A stretch of DNA of 64,000 nt from a virus: the IMG/VR virus record IMGVR_UViG_3300035181_002074, positions 62,001-126,000 of that record; one strand, written 5' to 3'. Shown here piece after piece: positions 25,337 to 33,254 of the stretch. Under the pieces are notes generated by a model. It saw only the letters and a program-made list of their open reading frames with translations, ran no database searches and had not been told where the DNA came from. The translations under genes were made by a program, and so were the position numbers. The first letter of the stretch is position 1; each line of letters opens with the position of its first letter.

Positions 25337-26797
25337 ATGGATAAAATGATTTTAACTGAACCTACACGTCTTTTATTACCTTCCGATTCGGAAGAAGTAA
25401 AACGTTTTCTTACTTATCAAGACAAGCAAGTGCAGTTTCAGGTATCCAGAATGAAAAGAAATTTCAGATGGAAAGCATCTGACCCTGAAAAATACATCGA
25501 ACAGATGAATAAGCTCAAAGAAGAAACAAAACAATGTTTGATTCAGTATGAGAATGGACAAGCATATACTTTTTCAGGACTGTGGAAAGATTTACATAAT
25601 CGGTTTGGATGGGAAGTTGAAAATAGAATTGAGTACCCAGTTGAACCAAGAGATATTCCATGGAAGACACCACCGAAATATGATCTCAGGTATTACCAAG
25701 AAAATGCGGTAAATGCTTTATTAGCTGCTCGACATGCAGCTATTTCACTCCCGACAGGTAGCGGGAAATCTGCCGTAATATCTTCTATTTGCAAAAGAAA
25801 TCCCGTCAAAACCGTGATCATGGCTCCTCTTGCTAGTATTGCCGAGCAACTATATCAACAGTTTTTAAGTCAGTTCGGCAAGAAATACGTTGGCAAGTTT
25901 GGTGACGGTAAAAAAGAATCTGATAAATTATTTACGGTAGCCGTAGCCCAATCTCTAACACGAATTGAAAAAGGTTCCAAAGCGTGGACAGATTTTCAAA
26001 AGGTAGATCAATTCATATCGGATGAATCACATACGGTACCAGCGGATACTTTTGAGGCAGTATGTTCTGATCTTCTGAAAAACGCACCCAATAGATTCTT
26101 TGTATCAGCTACTCAGCTGCGTAGCGACGGCTCCGAATTACTGTTAAAAGGAATCACCGGTCCTATCGTGTACAGTAAAGGTTTCCGTGATCTAGTGGAT
26201 GAAGGATTTCTAGCTAATCCAATTTTTAAGATTTTTAAAGTACCCTGCACTTATGGGGTAGGACGAAAAGACGCCAAAGAAGAAACCCGACTTCAGTTAT
26301 ACCGTAATCCATCGGTTAATGCTCTAGCCGCTAAGATTGCTGCCCAGATGGTGAATTCCTTAAACTTGCAAGTTATTATTTTAATTGATGAATTTAAGCA
26401 ATTTGAATTACTTAAGAATTACTTAACGGTGCCATTTTCATTTGCTCATGGCGGTGCAACAGCTGATCATAAAGAGTTTTTACCGGAAGAATATTGGAAA
26501 CCAGATAATGAACAAATTGTAAAAGATTTTAATTCTGGAAAAATTAGATGTTTGATTGGTACCAGTGCTATTTCTACCGGAGTAGATTTACTTCCAGTCG
26601 GATGCGTGATTTATCTTCAAGGTGGGACGTCGGAAATTAAGGTTAAGCAAGGAATTGGCAGGGGGACTCGTCTAGTGGAAGGCAAAAAAGATTTTTATGT
26701 AGTCGATTTCTTGGTTGAAGGAAGCCCCACGATGGAGCGGCATCTAGCAGAAAGGAAGGAAATCTATGAGTGCATGGGACCAGTCACCGAACACTAA
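25337..26797 (+). CDS. uvsW: UvsW-like SF2 DNA helicase
   Basis: A 486-residue superfamily 2 helicase. Motif I is LPTGSGKSAVIS (near 138-149), motif II is the DESH box (near 231), motif III is FVSATQLRS, and motif VI is QGIGRGTRL in a second RecA domain. T4 UvsW remodels branched recombination and replication intermediates. The N-terminal ~110 residues are a family-specific domain. Alternative start: ATG at 25346. It overlaps the sigma-factor gene by 32 nt. Confidence 0.86.
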   Translation: MDKMILTEPTRLLLPSDSEEVKRFLTYQDKQVQFQVSRMKRNFRWKASDPEKYIEQMNKLKEETKQCLIQYENGQAYTFSGLWKDLHNRFGWEVENRIEYPVEPRDIPWKTPPKYDLRYYQENAVNALLAARHAAISLPTGSGKSAVISSICKRNPVKTVIMAPLASIAEQLYQQFLSQFGKKYVGKFGDGKKESDKLFTVAVAQSLTRIEKGSKAWTDFQKVDQFISDESHTVPADTFEAVCSDLLKNAPNRFFVSATQLRSDGSELLLKGITGPIVYSKGFRDLVDEGFLANPIFKIFKVPCTYGVGRKDAKEETRLQLYRNPSVNALAAKIAAQMVNSLNLQVIILIDEFKQFELLKNYLTVPFSFAHGGATADHKEFLPEEYWKPDNEQIVKDFNSGKIRCLIGTSAISTGVDLLPVGCVIYLQGGTSEIKVKQGIGRGTRLVEGKKDFYVVDFLVEGSPTMERHLAERKEIYECMGPVTEH

Positions 26798-27773
26798 AGA
26801 CCACTTTCAAAAGTTTGTAAAAAATATGAACAAGATCCTCAGAGATCTTGAAGCTAATGGTTTAGATATTCAAAAGAATTTATTAAATGATTTGTACAGT
26901 AGAGAATGTCAATTTAGGGATATTCTTGGCAAATCACGAGTAGGCAATGAGACTTATTCCGCTTTTGTGAAATTTATCATGGAAGAACAGGGCAATTCCC
27001 TTAAAAGTCGTATTTATTTTAGAGAAAGACAAAATGTTTTCTCTTCTAAGGTGGCTAAAGCTCTAAAAGGCAACGATATTGAGGCTATTAAGAAATTTAA
27101 GATTAATTATCAGTTTTGCAGGTGGGTAATCAATCGAAAAAACCCCAAATTGCCAAAATCATTAACAAAATTGTATGATAAAATTGTTGAATTGCGTAAA
27201 AACGTGTGCGAGCAATCTTTACCGTCCGCAATTCATAAGTCTAAAATTTTTTACTATGGAGTTAGTCATTCTCAGTTGAGCTATATGGATATGATTCAGC
27301 TATCAACTGAAGGTCTTTTAACGGCCATTGATAAATTTGAATTACCGTATCAGGATAACTTTGGTAACGTGGTCTATGGCCGTATGACTTTGCAAGTGGC
27401 TGATGCCCATAATGACACAATGCTAAAAATTCCTGCAAATGATCGCCGTATCTTGCAAAGAGTTAAAAGGGCGAGACAGAAATTTACGGACGATGCTGAC
27501 ATTTTAAAATTTGTGAAAGAGTCATTTCCGTCTGCCAGCGTGGAGCAGATTAATCAAGTCTTGAGCGCAGAATTACCTTCTGCATTGGATAGCGGTGACG
27601 ATGAAACACAAAAAATAGTGGATAAAATGTCTACAGGTGAAACGCCGGAGAGCACCGCCGTTCTTGTAGATAATAGGCAAAAATTATTGTTTGCGATGCA
27701 AAAATTAAATTACGTAGAATCAAAAACGGTCACCCTTAAGTTTGGTGATACAATTTATTTATTGATTAAATAG
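26766..27773 (+). CDS. Phage sigma factor with an incomplete region 4
   Basis: A 335-residue protein. Residues ~165-220 match sigma-70 region 2: HSQLSYMDMIQLSTEGLLTA, an IDKFELP core helix, then YGRMTLQVADAHND ahead of a KIPANDRR segment like the start of region 3. The C-terminus begins a region 4.1-like helix (FAMQKLNYVESKTVTLKFGD) but stops seven residues later. It therefore lacks the -35-reading helix-turn-helix, as in T4 gp55. It probably directs RNA polymerase to the late motif CCTAATATTTT. The start is fixed by AGGAAATCT-ATG, inside the helicase's last codons. Confidence 0.78.
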   Translation: MSAWDQSPNTKDHFQKFVKNMNKILRDLEANGLDIQKNLLNDLYSRECQFRDILGKSRVGNETYSAFVKFIMEEQGNSLKSRIYFRERQNVFSSKVAKALKGNDIEAIKKFKINYQFCRWVINRKNPKLPKSLTKLYDKIVELRKNVCEQSLPSAIHKSKIFYYGVSHSQLSYMDMIQLSTEGLLTAIDKFELPYQDNFGNVVYGRMTLQVADAHNDTMLKIPANDRRILQRVKRARQKFTDDADILKFVKESFPSASVEQINQVLSAELPSALDSGDDETQKIVDKMSTGETPESTAVLVDNRQKLLFAMQKLNYVESKTVTLKFGDTIYLLIK

Positions 27774-27781
27774 GAGTATAT

Positions 27782-28072
27782 ATGATTAAGACTGTTAATA
27801 AGCTTGTAGCAACATTACCCCCAGTTGTAGATAAATTAGAAGAGAAAAGATCTGCCGGTGGATTAATGCTGCCGGGTCAAAAAACCTCGCTGATTGAGTT
27901 AACATTGGTATTTGCATATGAACTTGGCGGCAAGGTATATCCTAAAGGATCTAAAATTCTTGTAAACGGTGAAATCGTTGGATTTGATTATGCCAAGCGG
28001 GTGTATTCATTTAAGACCGATCATTTTGTTTTAATCCCTGAAGAACGAATCGTGGCAATCAATGAAGAATAA
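27782..28072 (+). CDS. groES: GroES/gp31-like co-chaperonin
   Basis: A 96-residue protein with the GroES layout. The mobile-loop segment EEKRSAGGLMLPGQ (residues ~20-33) carries the hydrophobic GLML expected to dock on GroEL. Later come GGKVYPKGSKILVNG and the C-terminal strand FVLIPEERIVAI. It would cap the phage GroEL (22257-24026), the host chaperonin, or both. It follows the sigma gene by 8 nt with a good TAGGAGTATAT ribosome-binding site, in a unit with the gp47-like nuclease. Confidence 0.85.
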   Translation: MIKTVNKLVATLPPVVDKLEEKRSAGGLMLPGQKTSLIELTLVFAYELGGKVYPKGSKILVNGEIVGFDYAKRVYSFKTDHFVLIPEERIVAINEE

Positions 28073-29066
28073 CATATTATTTATTGGTGACATGCATGTT
28101 AAGAAAGATAATCTAATTGAATCAGACAGATTAATTGATTTTGCTATTGAGACTGCTGTTGAGAATAACGCATATATTATATTTTCTGGTGATCAGTATA
28201 ATGATCACAGTATCATTCACGCATCGGTTTTAGATTTTTGGAAAAAAGCGTATGCGAAAATCAAAGCGGTTGATATTGATTCGTGTTCATTAGTCGGCAA
28301 TCATGATCTTTCATCCGACTATAAGCACAGCCCAATGTTCAGTCATTCTGATTATACTAAAGTAATACTGGAGCCTTGTCAAATCAGTCGTAATATTGGT
28401 GGCGTTGGATACGTGAAGAACCACGAGGATTTTATCACGCAGGTAATGGGGCTTTATAATGGCGGAGTTAGGTTAGTTTTTTGTCATGCAGAGTTTGATG
28501 GAGCTTCCTTTGATAATGGGTTTTATATCCCCAATGGTATTAAAATCAGTGATTTCCCGTCTGATTTAACTTTTGTTTCTGGTCATATTCACAGTCGTCA
28601 AGAATTATCCTCGAATGGGGTAGTCCGTGTTTACTACTCTGGCACCCCAAGAATGCTTACTAGATCTGATCTAAGCAAGGAAAAAACGATTATGCTGATT
28701 GATCCTTCTAATGTCAATAAAGTAAGATACATTCCAGTTCCTCCTCATGTATGTGAGCCGTTCACTCATGTAGTCGTAACATGTCTAGAAGATCTAGCTA
28801 ATATTCCTGACTCTGATCGTTCCTATGTAGATATTAAAGGTTCAAAAGAGTTTATCGCCAGTGTAATTGATAAAATTCCCGAAAGTGTTAAGGTCAGAAC
28901 CATTCCTGATACTGAGAAGCTAGTCGCTAGCTCCATTAACGAGACAGACGGTATTAATGTAGCTTTTGCTGGATATCTGAATGAATACATTAAAGAGCAT
29001 AAGATCGAAGATGATCAATTCTTGACCCAAATATTTGATTACTTGCCAAGCTGGAGGAACGCATGA
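28062..29066 (+). CDS. SbcD/gp47-like recombination nuclease
   Basis: A 334-residue metallophosphoesterase-fold nuclease, the expected partner of the SbcC-like ATPase on the other strand. Motifs: FIGDMHVK (near 8-14), IFSGDQYNDHS, LVGNHDLS (near 79-85), FCHAEFDG and VSGHIHSRQ (near 173-179). The C-terminal ~90 residues would hold the ATPase-binding region. It overlaps GroES by 11 nt and the next gene by 4 nt. Confidence 0.86.
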   Translation: MKNNILFIGDMHVKKDNLIESDRLIDFAIETAVENNAYIIFSGDQYNDHSIIHASVLDFWKKAYAKIKAVDIDSCSLVGNHDLSSDYKHSPMFSHSDYTKVILEPCQISRNIGGVGYVKNHEDFITQVMGLYNGGVRLVFCHAEFDGASFDNGFYIPNGIKISDFPSDLTFVSGHIHSRQELSSNGVVRVYYSGTPRMLTRSDLSKEKTIMLIDPSNVNKVRYIPVPPHVCEPFTHVVVTCLEDLANIPDSDRSYVDIKGSKEFIASVIDKIPESVKVRTIPDTEKLVASSINETDGINVAFAGYLNEYIKEHKIEDDQFLTQIFDYLPSWRNA

Positions 29067-29365
29067 ACCCAATAGATCAATTGAAATATCTGAAGACGTT
29101 AACTATCACTACGAACTCAGTTCATGATGCTCAAATTCATCAACTGAAAAACTACCCGCTGGTAATCCCTAATATTTTAAGTGCAACCGTCAGTATTGAT
29201 ATCGAAACTAAGCTTATCGAATATAACTTGACCTTTAAGGATGATAAGGCTCCGCGCAAGACCAAAGCATTAAAAAAGAGTTTAACTAGTATCACCCAAT
29301 GGGTGCAGTACATCTTATGGGACGACGCTAATGTTGTCTTTAAGAATCACGAAATCAAATTATGA
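29063..29365 (+). CDS. Small protein of unknown function
   Basis: A 100-residue alpha/beta protein. It has a central strand pair (VSIDIETKLIEYNLTF) and a helix with a tryptophan (SITQWVQYILWDD). Overlaps of 4 nt with both neighbours show translational coupling between recombination and packaging genes. No family recognised. Confidence 0.65.
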   Translation: MNPIDQLKYLKTLTITTNSVHDAQIHQLKNYPLVIPNILSATVSIDIETKLIEYNLTFKDDKAPRKTKALKKSLTSITQWVQYILWDDANVVFKNHEIKL

Positions 29366-29997
29366 GTAATGAATTAATTGACATCACGCCAGAGGAAACT
29401 TTTGAAGATAAAGCAAAAAGGTTATTATCGATTCCCGATAATAATATGCTAGTTGCGTATATCGAAGCCGGTAAGCATCCTCTTGCTCCAGAAACCGCAT
29501 CCAACTTTTATGGCCTATTCCTTACTGGTAACTCGGTAGGTGAAATTCATCGCCTAAACAAGGCTTTTCCGTATGAATCAATCTTATGGGCTGCAATTAA
29601 GTATGACTGGCACCAGAAACGCGATGAATACGCTTTAGAGTTACAGTCACAGACAGCACAAAAAGTAATGCATGCCCAATTAGAGACAGCGGGACTAATG
29701 TCTGATCTGCTTATTGCATCGACGAAAAAGCACGGGGCGAGAATCAAGAAATATTTACAGTCAGGTAACGAAGCTGATCTTGGCGACGGGTTAAGTATTG
29801 ATTCCTTGCAAAATTTAATGCGTATTGCTGAAAGTCTCCAAAAAGTGACTGGTCAGGCTAATACAGTTAAAGTTAAAACAGAAAACGTTAACACCCAGAA
29901 TGTGAATGTAAGTCTCACCTCGGATGGTAAATCGATGGATGCAGATACCGCTGCAGCAATTTTAAAAGTCGTAGCTGAATCTAGGAAGGGGAAATAA
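29362..29997 (+). CDS. terS: Probable terminase small subunit
   Basis: A 211-residue protein placed just before the large terminase. The N-terminal half has a helix-turn-helix-like segment (NSVGEIHRLNKAFPYESILW). The central helices (QSQTAQKVMHAQLETAGLM) and C-terminal oligomer-like region fit small terminases, which recognise phage DNA for packaging. Call based mostly on position and architecture. Confidence 0.62.
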   Translation: MSNELIDITPEETFEDKAKRLLSIPDNNMLVAYIEAGKHPLAPETASNFYGLFLTGNSVGEIHRLNKAFPYESILWAAIKYDWHQKRDEYALELQSQTAQKVMHAQLETAGLMSDLLIASTKKHGARIKKYLQSGNEADLGDGLSIDSLQNLMRIAESLQKVTGQANTVKVKTENVNTQNVNVSLTSDGKSMDADTAAAILKVVAESRKGK

Positions 29998-30140
29998 TGA
30001 AGAATTGTAAAAGTTCAACCTGTCTCCAGATAAACCCCCAGCCGTTTGAAGAATTTTATAATACCAATAGATTTAAGGATAGCGCAGTTATATTACATAA
30101 TGCCTTGGAATATATAAAACGGCATCAATTAGGTGTTTAA
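29997..30140 (+). CDS. 47-residue protein with an HNH-finger-like pattern
   Basis: This short gene starts at an ATG overlapping the previous stop (TAATG) and ends directly against the ATG of the large terminase. The product has CKSSTC followed by QPFEEFYNTNRFKDS. That resembles the short zinc-finger leader found before HNH motifs (cysteine pair, then FEEFY and KD), but the second cysteine pair is missing. Perhaps a remnant or a small packaging-linked protein. Confidence 0.55.
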   Translation: MKNCKSSTCLQINPQPFEEFYNTNRFKDSAVILHNALEYIKRHQLGV

Positions 30141-32087
30141 ATGAATGACATTAGTACCCCCATTAATAAAACGCTGGCTGATGCATTTCTGGTGGAAATA
30201 CAGAGCCCAAGGCACATGAGAGACTGGATTGAAACCTATATAGGTATTCGATTCCCTGATACATATATAGACCCAGCCTCAAATAGTTCTCCGATTGAGG
30301 CTATGTATCGTGCATATGCCGATTATCGAGATGACAAGTGCTTGCAAACGCCCGGTTACATCTGGATGTCTGGCCGCGATTTGGGAAAAACGCTATGTGG
30401 ATCAATTTTGAATGTCCTATTAATGGTACATTTTAAAGCCAGTATTGCCCATTTTGCGGCAATCAAGCCACAATCGGAAAAATGTTTGCAATATGTAAGT
30501 GGATTTATTCGTAAAATTACCCCATATTTGGAATATCATGGTAGAAGCGTCATTGGGTCTGCAAAATCAAAAATTCAGATTGAAAATGAAGATAAAACCG
30601 TCAGCTATATAACCGTGATCGTAGCTAACATGGCGGGTGGTAATTCCGAACATTGTCCTGTTGTCTCATTTGATGAATTAGAAGTATTATCGGCAGAAGG
30701 ACTAAAAGGTTACAAAGAAGCAAAACTGATTGCTACGCGGTTTAAAAATAAAGGCCCGCTAGTAATCAAATATTCAACCCGTAAATTTGCGGGTGGTATT
30801 TTTGAAAAAGAGATCCAAAACGCCAAAAACACCGGTGAGATTGTTTTGAGTTGGAATATTGTGGATATGACAGAGAAATGCTTACCAGAGAGGTATAAAC
30901 CCGACCAGCCTAAAATTAAACGATATATTGCCAAAGAATTACCCCTACGTCAAATTACGCCAGATGAATTTGCTATGTTATCAGATAAGGATAGGCTCGA
31001 TTACGATGCTATTGATGCTTATGCTGGCTGCGTGACTTGTCCTTTGTTACCTGTTTGCCGTACAAGGCTTGCGGATCGCCCCGTGGAAGATACAGGTGGG
31101 TTTTTTAAGTCAATTGACCACACTATCCGTCAATTCAAAATTACCGATGCGGAAACCGCCATGGCACAACTTCTATGCTGGAAGCCATCTACTCAAGGAA
31201 TGGTATACCCTAGATTTTTACCGAAGGATGACGGCACGGGGAACACTTTAACAATGAAGCAGGCATGGGAAAGCTTTACAGGAACAGATGCACCCAGAAA
31301 TCTGTCTTTACCTAATTTGATTAAAAAGATGCTGGACAGTGGCGTCAGATTTCATTGTGGTCTTGACTGGGGATATAGAAACTGTTACAGTATCGTCGTT
31401 GGAGCGAAACTAGCAAATGGGGAAATGTGGCTATTAGATACCTATGCGATTAGCGGATTGGAATGGGATGCTCAGCTTGCTTTAGCTAAGCAAGTGAGAG
31501 ATATATATAAACCTGCAAAATGGTTTTGCGATACCGCATATCCGGGTAGTATAAAAACTTTTTCTAAAAATGGAATGCCATGCGGTAAATTCACAAAAGA
31601 TATTTCAGCGGGGATTAACGCCGTCAGAACTCAAATTGTAGATGCTTCGGATCGTCGAAAACTAAAGGTTGTTATCCATGAGCGGAACAATCTTATGCTA
31701 AAAATGTTTGCTGAGAACTGTTTTAAGATGGACGCGCTAGGGAATATCATTTTTGAGGAACGGGAAACTGATGTAGTGGATATCGGAGATGCCACTCGCT
31801 ATCTATTTCAGAACCTTTTTGCCCCAAAACGTGAAGGCATGAAGCATAATATCGATACTAATATTTACGCTTCGATGGATACATCCACAGAAACCTTTGA
31901 AAGTTGGCAAGAGCAGAAACTTAAGGCAGCCAGACAAGAAGATCAACTACAGGATTCCAAAGGGTTATCGCATGATGGTAACCTGTTTTGGGATTTTGGC
32001 GGACTAGACAAAACTGACGATGATCTGAGTGATCGGCCTAATATTATAGAGGAAGCCGAAGAAATCGAAAAGCTTAAAGGACAATAA
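30141..32087 (+). CDS. terL: Terminase large subunit
   Basis: A 648-residue DNA-packaging motor and nuclease. The ATPase has Walker A-like SGRDLGKT (near 76-84) and Walker B VVSFDELEVL (near 174-182). The nuclease domain starts with the RNase H-type Asp in CGLDWGYRN (near 409). A cluster of cysteines (CVTCPLLPVC) in the linker could bind a metal, an insertion not typical of T4 gp17. The acidic C-terminus is probably flexible. It works with portal (33254). Confidence 0.9.
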   Translation: MNDISTPINKTLADAFLVEIQSPRHMRDWIETYIGIRFPDTYIDPASNSSPIEAMYRAYADYRDDKCLQTPGYIWMSGRDLGKTLCGSILNVLLMVHFKASIAHFAAIKPQSEKCLQYVSGFIRKITPYLEYHGRSVIGSAKSKIQIENEDKTVSYITVIVANMAGGNSEHCPVVSFDELEVLSAEGLKGYKEAKLIATRFKNKGPLVIKYSTRKFAGGIFEKEIQNAKNTGEIVLSWNIVDMTEKCLPERYKPDQPKIKRYIAKELPLRQITPDEFAMLSDKDRLDYDAIDAYAGCVTCPLLPVCRTRLADRPVEDTGGFFKSIDHTIRQFKITDAETAMAQLLCWKPSTQGMVYPRFLPKDDGTGNTLTMKQAWESFTGTDAPRNLSLPNLIKKMLDSGVRFHCGLDWGYRNCYSIVVGAKLANGEMWLLDTYAISGLEWDAQLALAKQVRDIYKPAKWFCDTAYPGSIKTFSKNGMPCGKFTKDISAGINAVRTQIVDASDRRKLKVVIHERNNLMLKMFAENCFKMDALGNIIFEERETDVVDIGDATRYLFQNLFAPKREGMKHNIDTNIYASMDTSTETFESWQEQKLKAARQEDQLQDSKGLSHDGNLFWDFGGLDKTDDDLSDRPNIIEEAEEIEKLKGQ

Positions 32088-32090
32088 CCA

Positions 32091-33056
32091 TTGAAAAAGC
32101 AAGTACTTAATATAATAACTCAAATTTTAGCATATGACGGAGCCAATGGGGTTTCGGATCAACCTTTAATGAAAGCTTTCGACTGGACACGGAGAATGTC
32201 ATCTTTGCCATTGACCAATGCTCAATCCGATTCTTTCGTTTTGGCTGCAGGCGAAAGCAGAGCTTTGTTTAGCGGTGCAAAAGCTAATCCCCTTGATAAT
32301 ACCTCAGTTCTATCTATTACTCCATTAAGTCAAGGTAATTATAGACTTTCTGTGACTGCCGGTACTTCTGGATTCAGAACTCCAAGAACCGTAAACGTAA
32401 CGACTTGCCAAGTTACCGTTAATAATAATGCATTGGCGGTATTTGATTTTGGAGCTGGTACGGTTACTGGTGTGATCGCCGGTGATACTATGCGAATCAA
32501 TAGCCAGATCATGGGAGACACTGGCCCATTTACGTTTAACCCGTTAAATGCGGGACTATGGACGGTAGTTGGTACAAATGGCACCAAAATTTCATGCACT
32601 CGTCCAATTGGCTCTGGATTTCAAGGCTCTAATGAAACCATAAGCGCCGTTAATAATAATGTTCAAATTTACTCATCTTCCGGCATCACTAAAAGTGATA
32701 AAATGAAAATTACTGGTGGATTTAGTACTGTTTCACAAAAAACATTTGAAATCAAAGAAGTAACCCCAACAACAATAGATTTTATTTCAACTGCTGCCCT
32801 GCCATCCGAATCTTTGATATCTAACACTACAAATATGATTCAGTTTTTTTCAACCTCCAAACGTTATTTTTATTTAGAATGCGATCAGGAAACTGTGGTA
32901 TTATTAAATGGTACGGATAGCACTAAAGTTGTTCCAGTTCAGGCTGGAAATTCTTTATTGCCGGGTTTTTTACATCAAACAGGAGATATTTACTCGTGTT
33001 CTGTGACGAATCAGTCCATTAACACTTTGAATATTAGAATATTCACTGGGGAATAA
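32091..33056 (+). CDS. Beta-rich structural protein of unknown function
   Basis: A 321-residue, Ser/Thr/Asn-rich protein with many predicted strands, probably a virion component (decoration or fibre-like) given its place between terminase and portal. It begins with TTG preceded by AAAGGACAATAACCA; no in-frame ATG occurs near the start. No cysteine-based or enzymatic motifs. Family not recognised. Confidence 0.65.
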   Translation: MKKQVLNIITQILAYDGANGVSDQPLMKAFDWTRRMSSLPLTNAQSDSFVLAAGESRALFSGAKANPLDNTSVLSITPLSQGNYRLSVTAGTSGFRTPRTVNVTTCQVTVNNNALAVFDFGAGTVTGVIAGDTMRINSQIMGDTGPFTFNPLNAGLWTVVGTNGTKISCTRPIGSGFQGSNETISAVNNNVQIYSSSGITKSDKMKITGGFSTVSQKTFEIKEVTPTTIDFISTAALPSESLISNTTNMIQFFSTSKRYFYLECDQETVVLLNGTDSTKVVPVQAGNSLLPGFLHQTGDIYSCSVTNQSINTLNIRIFTGE

Positions 33057-33254
33057 ATGAAAAAGCTGTCTAAATTACTGGATGAAACATTTACAACCTT
33101 GGATCAAACCTCTGATTTAGAGAATACCACGGTTTTAAATAAAATGCAAGCCGTAATTTTGGAAGCTAAAGGGTACGATGGAATTGCTTCATCAGAAACC
33201 TTTAAAGAGTTTAAAAGTTTATTCAAAGCCCTTCAGAAAAGGTCGGAGAGATAA
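33057..33254 (+). CDS. Small protein between structural genes
   Basis: A 65-residue helical protein, with heptad-like leucines at the N-terminus (KLSKLLDETFTTLDQT) and a Lys/Phe-rich end. The ATG directly follows the previous stop, and the stop overlaps the portal start. No function suggested. Confidence 0.62.
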   Translation: MKKLSKLLDETFTTLDQTSDLENTTVLNKMQAVILEAKGYDGIASSETFKEFKSLFKALQKRSER

